In this document: positions 1-8,537 of the stretch, one piece after another | How positions within the stretch are numbered: the first letter of the stretch is position 1 | How the letters are laid out: each line of letters begins with the position of its first letter | Assembly (NCBI GenBank): GCA_012295275.1 | Contig: CM022671.1 | Span: 21,241,822-21,260,321, forward strand | DNA from: Chrysomallon squamiferum | Lineage: Eukaryota; Mollusca; Gastropoda; Neomphalida; Peltospiridae | DNA: 18,500 nt | Reading direction: 5' to 3' | Notes under the pieces: model-generated | What the model was told of the DNA's origin: nothing | Databases searched by the model: none | The model's input: only the letters and a program-made list of their open reading frames with translations | Translations under genes and position numbers: made by a program

Positions 1-280
1 TTAGAAAAGATTACTCTTAATGTTTCTAATAAATAAAACCCTGTTGCGTACAGAGTACGTCGTGACAAGCAAATCCTGTCTAACTAGCTATATCTGATCC
101 GATATTTAAAAAAATAATGAAGAAGAAGAATAGTGTTTATCGACCACTACCTTAAGATTACTAGAAACAACATTTCAGACATAGAAAGAATGTGGTCAGA
201 ATGTTTTTGTGCACGTAAACGTTGGTAAATGTCCAAGTTCATTTACATACACTGTATGCCTGTATGTATAGATTTGTAAG

Positions 281-293
281 TATGTATGTATGC

Positions 294-326
<33 letters not shown>

Positions 327-356
327 TGTATGTATGTATGTATGTATGTATGTATG
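281..356. repeat. (TATG)n microsatellite
   Basis: This is a tetranucleotide array of about 19 units, with one interruption near 291-298 (GCATATATG). The flanks (241-280 and 357-380) are decayed versions of the same unit, which suggests a longer ancestral array. Confidence 0.95.
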
Positions 357-494
357 GATATGCGTCTGTATATGTGTGATATGTTTCCGTGTTAATTATT
401 GCTAATAAATGGTGATATTCGAGAGAGAGAAAATTTCAAATTTATTTCAACTCATTATTTATTTATTTATTTATTTATTTAAAAGAAATAAAAA

Positions 495-650
495 GAGACA
501 GTCACGGACAGACACACAGACAGACAAGCTAAAATGGACAGTCAAACAGACAGTGAAGATAAGACCCACAGACAGAGAGATAAAAAGATAGATACATAAA
601 GAGAGATAGGTATATAGATAAAGAGAAAGATAGAGAAACAGACCCACACA
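495..650. repeat. Degenerate GACA/GATA repeat
   Basis: The + strand is almost entirely purine plus A/C here. GACA-type units (ACAGACAGACA and similar) dominate from about 495 to 575, then GATA/AGAGA-type units (agatagataca, atagataaagaga) to about 650. The gradual change of unit looks like decay and conversion of one tetranucleotide array. Confidence 0.7.
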
Positions 651-1000
651 TACAGAAATTAAAAATATTTAGAACTAAAACAACGAAATAAATGAACAAA
701 AAAATTTAAGTAAATAAAATAAACAAAGAATTAAACTAATTAACTGATAAATAGATAAATATACAAATAAACAAACGAATGAATGAATGAATAAAAAGAT
801 AATTTGACCGCCTTTAAAAAGATTTTTTTAAAAAAGAAGAAAAGAACGACAATTCTGATATTCTTAAGATATGCGGCCGTCGTATGTTACCGGAAGCATC
901 ACCTAGATAAATTTATGTCCACCTTTGTCGTCTTGCTCTAACCTGAATAATATTAATAATTAGCAACAATATGACATCAAATTCGTATTGATCCTTTCAG

Positions 1001-1103
1001 AAAAGACATCTGAATAGCAGTTTCATTTATTCAATAACGCACGGAATGGGTATTATCAAGAAATGGCTGCAGATTACGCGGACGACATTTGTTAGAATAG
1101 TCC
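1001..1103 (+). other. Candidate orphan exon (unproven)
   Basis: The segment is bounded by a good acceptor (cctttcag, ending at 1000) and a good donor (gtaagc, starting at 1104). Starting at 1001 one frame stays open for 34 codons plus one base, through residues such as KRHLNSSFIYSITHG. It is more CpG-bearing than its surroundings, and an ETS-type site (accggaag, 889-896) lies about 105 bases upstream. No protein family is recognised. It could be an untranslated exon of the MADF gene, part of another transcript, or chance. Confidence 0.2.
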
Positions 1104-1109
1104 GTAAGC

Positions 1110-2326
1110 ACTCTTGACGTGATTTATCTTATCGTCTAGTTCTCGTTACTTAAAGGTTATGTCCCTTAGTTTGTAGATTTTATTATTATCATCTCTTTTA
1201 TCGTCGTTGTCATGGTTGCTATTGTTGTTGTTGTTGTTATTATTATTAACATAATCATCATCGTCCTTTTCATTTTTGTTATTATTATATTTATTTCCAT
1301 TCAGTGTTGTTGTTGTTGTTGTTGTTGTTATTGTTTTAAATGCTTTTGTGTTCTGAGAAAATTTAAATCATCAAACGACGAAACAAACATTCCTTTCTGT
1401 AAAATCACAGAATAGTCGTGATACCGATAATCGATTCGTAATACCGAGTGTTTGAAACTGGTGTGAATCGACGTATCGTTTTTCTCATAACCATTCCTTT
1501 TATTAGTAATATAATGTTAATGATTACGAGAAAAAGTAGGAGTCGTGATGAGTTCTATATATCGCAGACAGAACACATAAATACAAAATCTAAATGGATG
1601 AAATTAGAGATTTATTACATCTTAAAACAAATTTTGTTTGTTTTAATTTTGGTGGAAGTCATTATTGTACTAAAAACAAAAAGAATTAAAAAAATAATAA
1701 TAAAAATAATAAAAATAATAATAAAAAAAAAAAAATAAAATAATAAATAATAAGAACAAGAAAAATAAAATTATCATGTTAGCCGATTTCATATAAACGG
1801 ATTAATTAGAAATGATATTTATTGAATTTCTTTCTTTTTGTCTTGTTTCGTTTTTGTTGTGTCACAGGATCACAGCATGATACAAATAGTAATCACAACC
1901 GAGTTCTTGCCGATCAATATTAATTTCATTTTTTTTTTCATTATGAAACATTTCATTTCGAAAATTATATATAACTAGATACTTTTTTCTTCTTTTTTTT
2001 TCTGGATACACAGCACACTCGTTGGACCATTTATAGATCATGTATGAGCAGCTCTGTCTGTTGAAAAGTGCACATAAACAAACAAAAATCCTTTGCAAAT
2101 AGTCGACTAAAGGATGAGAAGAATATCTCTCACCGCACTGAATTAGCCGTTATCTTCTTTTATCATAATACTATCTACGTAGTCTTTAATCAGAAAAAAG
2201 ACACCACAGATTTAATGTTCGAGACTATCGTTAAATCAAACATTTCTTCAATTTCTGAAATACTGGTTCTACAAAAGCTTATTCAACAGCAGCCTATATT
2301 TATGTGACAAAAATAAAACACACAAA

Positions 2327-2330
<4 letters not shown>
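1110..2330. other. Gene-free AT-rich stretch with TTG/TTA and AAT runs
   Basis: No gene is supported. It holds degenerate TTG/TTA trinucleotide runs (about 1175-1335), which give the poly-V, poly-I and poly-C peptides in the open frame at 1212-1415, and an A-rich AAT run (1680-1770). Open frames at 1448-1738, 1862-2098 (minus) and 2068-2307 have no recognisable domain, no splice context and low-complexity composition. Confidence 0.7.

Positions 2331-2409
<79 letters not shown>
2331..2409. repeat. (AG)n microsatellite
   Basis: An uninterrupted AG dinucleotide run of about 39 units, purine-only on the + strand. Such homopurine mirror repeats can form triplex (H-DNA) structures, which is a general property of the class and not shown here. 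Confidence 0.97.
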
Positions 2410-2412
<3 letters not shown>

Positions 2413-2471
2413 AAATATAACATTCAGCTCCTTGGAACATTAATATAATAGATAACTAGAACCAATCATTA

Positions 2472-2472
<1 letters not shown>

Positions 2473-2511
<39 letters not shown>
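2473..2511. repeat. (TG)n microsatellite
   Basis: An uninterrupted TG run of about 19 units, only some 60 bases after the AG array. It alternates purine and pyrimidine, the pattern of Z-DNA-prone repeats. Confidence 0.97.
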
Positions 2512-2513
<2 letters not shown>

Positions 2514-3980
2514 CTTCTAAATGCGAAAATAAAATATTCCATTAATAGCATTAGATCGCAAACAGCAATTTTAAAACAGCCTACATAATATGTTTTATTT
2601 AAAGCTAAGTCGATCTAAAATAACGATGAGTCTAATTCTTCAATATGAGTCCTATATATTTTACCAAAAATATGGTTTCATCGATAACTGCTAAAAACAG
2701 CTTCCTAAAATCGACATAAAAAAAATATATACTCTATAAATTTGTCACGTTTAATGAACTTACATTATCAGTTTCATAAGGCCTTTTACGTACAGAAAAA
2801 AAAAAAAATCATTACAAAATATTCCTCCAGGATATCAAAATACAGAAACGTACGTAAATCAAAGAGTAATTATTTACCACGAACTTTGTTATTCAACACT
2901 TTAATATATATTATCCTATTCGTACGAAATATCATACGTTAATACAATGAAGAAGTTATTTTAAACATTAATTATTAATGAGTCATTTTTAAATATTTAA
3001 TGATTTTCGTTCGACATCTCATTAAAGCTAAAACGAAAAATAAAAAACAAATTAGTTTTACAAAGGCGATACTTTTAACTTCACCAAGCTACATTCACTA
3101 GAGACGTGTCAACTGTTGCTGATATTTATGACCTAATGATATGATATTGCCAATAATGGTTGAAATTCACTGAGACAGAGAAAATCCTTTTTAACGATTT
3201 CATTTCAACATTCTTTTGTGCTTGTTTTCTGACATTTTAAACATACTCTCTTGGGCACATATACTAGAATCGCGATACGCATCATATTGCTAATGGTGTT
3301 AGTTTTATGTTTAAAACAGTGATCTTCCTGTTCAGGTCTGAATTCGTGTCCATTAATATCTATCTGCGAACGTTATCGTTAAAAGTTCAGATATAAAGTT
3401 TGCACATGAATTTGTATGTGTGTATATTTGCGTGTATGAAGTGAGATACAAATATTATTAATATTATTATTATTATTTTTTTTTTTTTTTTTTTTAATTA
3501 TGAACTATTTTTATCTTATGTTACAGTCACTGTAACAGTGTCAAATCCCCTCCGCCATATTTACTCTGATGCGACCAGGGTTTGCATGTCTTCGCTTTGA
3601 CAGAAAATATACACCCAAAGCGTTATTAAACACGTTAAAATTAATTATGCTTAAAATGTGTAAATGCCTGATAGTGATATATATTACAATTACTCGTATG
3701 TGGGATTAATGTTCGTCTTAAAAATATATAATAATATATATAATGTTATAGAGTCCGACAGTAAACAATCTAGTTTACTTGTCCGTGGTATTTGTTTTGA
3801 CCTTATTTATATATATATATTGTTACAAAACTACATTACGTTGGCTAGACATCACTTTTGGTCATTTGCCAATAACTATTTCAGTATTTGAAAGTGTGGA
3901 TCGCTCGCTAAAAATAATAAAATGCGACCCAACAAGCCCAATTATAACTACTGGAACATGCATTTTGTTATAGCAAAATA
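2512..3980. other. Gene-free AT-rich stretch upstream of the MADF gene
   Basis: No convincing exon is seen. It contains a TTA run followed by about 20 T (3455-3495), a 19-base palindrome (3519-3537), and a somewhat more complex segment at 3538-3640. Small open frames at 2742-2942, 3664-3891 and 3779-3973 encode I/Y/N-rich peptides typical of AT-rich noncoding DNA. The promoter of the MADF gene must lie at the 3' end of this stretch. Confidence 0.6.
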
Positions 3981-3996
3981 AAAATTTACTTTCGGA

Positions 3997-4034
3997 TCAT
4001 GTGATTCAATCATGTGACCATGCAAAATGGCAGC
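3997..4034 (+). promoter_or_regulatory. Start-proximal element of the MADF gene: two TCATGTGA motifs and a TISU/YY1-like start
   Basis: TCATGTGA occurs twice, at 3997-4004 and 4010-4017, 13 bases apart. It resembles the M-box bound by MITF/TFE bHLH-zip factors. The initiator ATG then lies inside caaaatggcagc (4023-4034), which matches 10 of 12 positions of the TISU consensus (SAASATGGCGGC). TISU combines a YY1-like site with initiation from a very short 5' UTR. I infer that transcription may start only a few tens of bases before the ATG. No TATA box is evident at a fitting distance. Confidence 0.4.
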
Positions 4035-6217
4035 TTCAAAAACAAGGAAGACTGAAAGAGAGTGGAATTTTCTAGACACAGAAAATTTAATAAAAGAGTA
4101 TGAAAAATATCCTTGTTTGTACAATACAAGCGTCAGAGAATATAAAGACCGAGATAAACGGAAACAGGCGCTACAAAGCATTGCTGCAGTCTTTGAAACA
4201 ACAGGTAAAGTATTGCATGTCGCTTCACACATCCATAAATACTGGAGTTAAACAATATTTGGGTACCAACATTATAAACGAAATGAATCGCGACCCAGGT
4301 ATTCGCCATTAACAAGACATAATTATAGAGGGCGTGTCTGGTTCAAGACGTGTTATCAAGATGAACGTTACAATTAGTTAATTATTGGATGTAACTAATA
4401 ATCGATAACGTACTTTTTATATAGCCTTCCTGATTCAACAGGCAGATACAGAACAGTTCTGTATACATCCTTCTTGATGATTACTCTTATAGTTATTAAC
4501 GTCATTATTTAGACACATTTTGGATCTGCATATAGATGGTTTGTGTGTTGACCTTATTTTTGAAACACTGTACATCTACAAGATAACAGATTTAATATAA
4601 TTAAAAACAAAAAAATAAAAAATAAATGAAAAAATAAAATTAATAAAAAAAAGTAAATAAAAAACCCCATAATAATAACGATAATAAAAAATAATAAAAT
4701 ATAATAAATAATCATATAAAAATAAATAAATAATAAATTATAATAATAAATAAAAAAGTAATATATTTTTATAAAATATTAAATCTAATTGTTACTGACA
4801 ATCATAACAAACAATGACTCCATCAAGTTATTTCCTATTTCAGTCTGAACCCTGACTAATTTATCTGTGGAGTTTATGAAGACATATTAATAGAGTCCAC
4901 TATTTTATATCTCACAAAGAAGTTAGTTTACATTTAATATTTACCTTGACATCTTGATATATTTCAGCTGAAATGCAGAAATTTTCAAATTATTTATAAC
5001 AAATTACTGATAACACTTTTTTTTAAAAATATTTTTTAATTTTTGATATGATTTGCATTAAATAATAATACTTCCATCCCAGAATTGTAAGATTCTTGAA
5101 ATTATTGTGTATACAAATCACTTCATACTATAATTTTAAGATTTCATTAGTCATCAGAAATATTGCTATTTCAGTGCACATAGCAACAAATACATATGTT
5201 ATTTTTTATATTGTATTTATATATCAATATATATATTTCTTACTCTTCTGACAGCTGATGAAATCTCAAAGAAATTTAGTCGCCTTCGAATTCAGTTCAA
5301 CAGGGAATGTACCAAACTAACAATAGGAGCAAAGAGTGGCAGTTCATCAGAAGATACACTGAAATCAAAAGTAACATGGGGTCATTTTAAATCACTTCAG
5401 TTCCTGAAAAACTTCTACCAGCCAAAATCAAATGGATCATATCTCTCCTTATTTCAGTCCACAGAGTCTCAGGTAGATTGCTTTCTTCTTTTGGATTCGC
5501 ACCTAAATTATGTAAAATTATTTAAGGATATTCTGTAATTTTCTATTGCTGGAGAGCTCCTTTGCTGTTTCACTTGTGGTAATTAATAATAAAAATAATT
5601 TAAAAAAAAAAACCAGGAACATTCATACAAGAATTTTACTATACACATTTTAGCCTCCATTTGTTTCGGAGCAGATCTAAGATTTGTTAAAAATAATTGT
5701 TTCATGTAACAAAATGTAAAATTGGCACATTTAGGTGTATCTGCATTTTATTTTTCAGGCTGAAAGGGAAGATATGGCTCAGAGTCAGTCTGATGATGAA
5801 GATGGTGCCAGTGATTTGAGTGTAGTATTCCCCAAAGTGAACAAAAATGATGAAGATGGTTACACTGATGTTGAATTCAGTCATCCAAAGACATCAATAA
5901 AGAATTCTCTGTATTCGGCAAAGACAAAAAGAATAATAAAACGACAAAGAATGGAAGAAGATGGAAATTTGACTCTTCAAAGAGCAGTGACTCTTTTTAA
6001 GAAAGCAACCTCCACTTCTATGGAAGCAGAAAGACTTTCATCTGCTAATGCCGATGACATTTTTGGCCAGTATGTTGCAAATGAGCTCAAGTCCATAAAA
6101 GATGAATATGTGAAAAAGATTATAAAACACAAAATACAAACACTTCTTTTTGAAACCCAAATTCCATCTTTGTCTTCTGAGTATTCTGTAACATCTAATG
6201 GATCAGTGAACAGTTGA
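4027..6217 (+). CDS. MADF-BESS domain protein, putative transcription regulator (3 exons, 284 aa)
   Basis: The exons are 4027-4204, 5255-5472 and 5759-6217, with donors gtaaag and gtagat and acceptors ctgacag and tttttcag; the phases (1, then 0) join without a stop. An in-frame TGA at 4015 and a good AAAATGG context support the start. The MADF domain (about residues 13-113) shows W13, an LIKEYEKYPCLYN segment, EYKDRDKR, the KKFSRLRIQF helix, KSGSSS and W101 before FKSLQFL, as in the Myb-like Adf-1/DIP3 family. An acidic linker (DDEDG, about 145-149) and a basic nuclear-localisation-like patch (KTKRIIKRQR, 187-196) follow. A BESS-like C-terminal motif (about 231-266) starts at DDIFGQYVANEL and ends in HKIQTLLFET. 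In this family MADF binds DNA and BESS mediates protein contacts, so a nuclear regulator is likely. Target genes are unknown. A MADF domain exapted from a transposon-linked gene is less likely, since no transposase is adjacent. Confidence 0.9.
4205..5254 (+). other. Intron 1 of the MADF gene
   Basis: A 1050-base intron, donor gtaaag and acceptor cttctgacag. It is AT-rich, with an A-rich AATA/AAAT block at about 4590-4765. Beyond that no element or nested gene is seen. The open frames at its 5' end (4100-4312 and the minus-strand 4133-4315) overlap exon 1 in other frames and are not genes. Confidence 0.85.
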
Positions 6218-6302
6218 TGAATGCTTTCCAGTGTAATGGGATGATCATGTCAATTCACATTCAAACGACTTGAGTAATATTTTTATAAATTTCTAATTTT
6301 TT

Positions 6303-6322
6303 ATTATATCATTATCATTATC

Positions 6323-6369
<47 letters not shown>

Positions 6370-6371
6370 TT
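6303..6371. repeat. (ATTATC)n then (ATT)n microsatellite
   Basis: About seven hexanucleotide units of the ATTATC type run into pure ATT units at about 6350-6371. The array sits in the probable 3' UTR of the MADF gene, 86 bases after the stop codon. Confidence 0.95.
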
Positions 6372-6670
6372 AAACGCACATGGAAATTGTTAGCATACAG
6401 TGGAAAATGATATAGGCCACACATGGAATACATACTAAATAACTAATGTACAAATTATTTTCAGACTTAACTCAAGATTGATTACAGAGCCTAAGCATAC
6501 CTTTGTTATATTATTAATCCTTCTGATTGTGAATATTCCCAAGTTTCTTGTTCCATCCAGTGCTCAAGATTGGTTTCGTGAAAGGCTGTATTATGTAATT
6601 TCAGAATTTATGTATATAAAAGATCACTTGCTGCTGATCACTGAGTAAACAACTGAGTGGCAGGAGGAGG

Positions 6671-6697
6671 TTTTTTTTTTTTTTTTTTTTTTTTTTT
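6671..6697. repeat. Poly-T run (27 T)
   Basis: An uninterrupted run of 27 T. It could be a slippage array or the reversed poly(A) tail of an inserted retroposon. No recognisable retroposon body or target-site duplication is seen beside it. Confidence 0.9.
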
Positions 6698-7425
6698 CTC
6701 ATAATCTAAACACTACTTAATTAATAATCAGATTTGTTCATCCATGCATATACGTATGCATTGTGTATGTATTTGCGTGTGTGTGTGTGTATATGTGTAT
6801 ATGGTTGGACATCTATATATGTACATAGATTAAATTGTGTGTGTATTTATTTGTGTATGTGTTCATGTTTCTTTTTTCTTTCTTTTTTTGTATAATTATA
6901 TGGTCACAATGCCTACCCAATCAAATATCATTTATAGTGCTGTTGTCTTCAGGAATAAATACAGTCACGTTCTATTTTCATATAAAATCTATACATACTT
7001 AGTGACTGAGAATTTTCTGAAACTTTTTGTTGTCATCCATTAATGTCTAATACACTTTCAAAGCTAAGATATTTCATATTTTGTACAAGGAATAGCTATT
7101 ATTTATTACATGTCCATGCTGACAATGCATTAATATTGCTTCCACATAACTGCCAATATTGAACATATTTATTATAAATTATTAGCTGCCAACTGAGTTG
7201 GCTCAAATTACTCGACTATTTTTGTAATCAATTTGATGTTCTTCTTCATATTATTATTTATGATTAAGTAACAAAAAATTAAAAAATAAAGAATGTCAAA
7301 GAATTTTCTTTTTTTTTATATAATAGTACTGTGAAAAATAAACTTGTATATCTATTTGTGAAACATTTGTTTTCTTTTTCGATATAATTTACATTTATTA
7401 TAATTTATTGCTTCAGTTCTATTCA

Positions 7426-7426
<1 letters not shown>

Positions 7427-7480
<54 letters not shown>

Positions 7481-7492
7481 TTATTATTATTT
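7427..7492. repeat. (ATT)n microsatellite
   Basis: About 22 ATT units with a single interruption (tttatt near 7471). It lies between the last poly(A) signal of the MADF gene and the upstream region of the WD40 gene. Confidence 0.95.
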
Positions 7493-7559
7493 AAATTATT
7501 TGTGATCTAAACTGCAAGATTACTTTATCTATTGCATTTGTAATTATAACGGAGTTTTT

Positions 7560-7623
7560 ATTTGCATGCAGTATCATAGTACGAAACCGAACACAATGCG
7601 CTGGTAAATGTCCGGTTTGTACT
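7560..7623 (+). promoter_or_regulatory. Possible promoter segment of the WD40 gene (octamer plus inverted repeat)
   Basis: A perfect POU octamer ATTTGCAT lies at 7560-7567, about 230 bases before the start codon. It is followed by an imperfect inverted repeat: agtacgaaaccg (7578-7589) against cggtttgtact (7613-7623). The stretch is more GC-rich than its flanks. No TATA box or initiator stands out, so promoter function is an inference from position and motifs. Confidence 0.3.
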
Positions 7624-7792
7624 GAAATTCTAGTTTTATATAATCAATAGACTGGGGAACGGAAGATCGTTTTACTACAATACGTTTCACTACTGCGTAA
7701 TTCTTTTAGGGTTAGACCCATTGTAAATAGTTTACTTGGAGATTTTTCGTAAGAGATTATTTTGAAAAACGTTTTAAATTTTTAAATTTATA

Positions 7793-8470
7793 ATGAATAT
7801 CTCTGGTTACAAAATGGTCCAAGATCCACGCATCCGTAGAATAAGTGGCGATACGGTAAAATCGTCAAGCGATTTTGGCTCAGAAGAGCATAGTATCAAA
7901 CCGACTGGGCCTTATTTGGAGGGAAATATGAAATTACTGGAAACTATGTATGTTTTTCATAGAATTTATTTAGAACGTTTGTCATATGAAATAGTGAAAT
8001 ACATTACACATCGTAAATGAGTACAAATAAAAATCGATTAATATATGTATATATAATTATTATATATGTATACTCATAATATTGATACAACGGTATACAA
8101 ACTTGAAAGTTTCATATACCGTTGTATCAATATTAATATTTATTATCATTGAAAAACTTCAGTCTTAGTAATACTAATATTGTGTATTAATAGAATTAAA
8201 ATTTATGTTCATTTAATTTTATTTTTTAATGCTTAAAATTAGATTTAAAACCCTAACCCTAACAAAAAAAAAAAACCCATAACAAATGACACTATCTAAG
8301 TATCTTTTGATATAAACGTTAAATGATTTAATGGAAGATTGTTTTATTTGTTTATTTTTATTTTGTTCAGTGAAACTCCTTCAGATGTAATGTCTTGTCG
8401 GTTTAGTCCAGATGGTAAACATTTGGCTGTGGGATTATGTGATGGATCTATTAAGGTGGGTGTGATCACA

Positions 8471-8537
<67 letters not shown>

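Larger units (their letters stand above)
1..860. repeat. Simple and degenerate-repeat intergenic DNA
   Basis: No gene is supported here. The stretch is a chain of low-complexity blocks: a TATG tetranucleotide array (281-356), a short ATTT array (456-480), a long degenerate GACA/GATA block (about 495-650), and AAAT, AAAC and GAAT-like runs (about 660-835). The one open frame (409-591) runs through these repeats and its translation mirrors them, so it is not a gene. Confidence 0.8.
6218..7342 (+). other. Probable 3' UTR and poly(A) signals of the MADF gene
   Basis: AATAAA occurs at 6954-6959, 7285-7290 and 7337-7342. The last is followed by a T/GT-rich stretch (cttgtatatctatttgtg), the usual downstream element, and would give a 3' UTR of about 1.1 kb. 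Within it lie an ATTATC array (6303-6371) and a 27-T run (6671-6697). The open frame at 6837-7043 overlaps TG-rich repeat and looks noncoding. Which signal is used cannot be told from sequence. Confidence 0.45.

Noticed and set aside
1058-1090. ATGGCTGCAG start in an aagaa context as a new gene start
   Set aside because: The frame stops after ten codons, and the better splice-bounded frame in the same place is a different one.
1212-1415. 67-codon open frame rich in V, I and C
   Set aside because: It is a direct translation of TTG/TTA trinucleotide runs, with no domain or splice context.
1862-2098. 78-codon minus-strand open frame
   Set aside because: Basic, Y/N/K-rich composition, no family resemblance, no promoter or splice signals; chance in AT-rich DNA.
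3948-4232. 94-codon minus-strand open frame opposite MADF exon 1
   Set aside because: The + strand frame carries a clear MADF domain that continues through splicing; the minus frame is its shadow.
5702-5884. 60-codon minus-strand open frame over MADF exon 3
   Set aside because: Antisense shadow of the exon and its upstream polypyrimidine tract.
8251-8263. Interstitial telomere repeat as a fusion scar
   Set aside because: Only about two units, expected by chance and slippage in AT-rich DNA.
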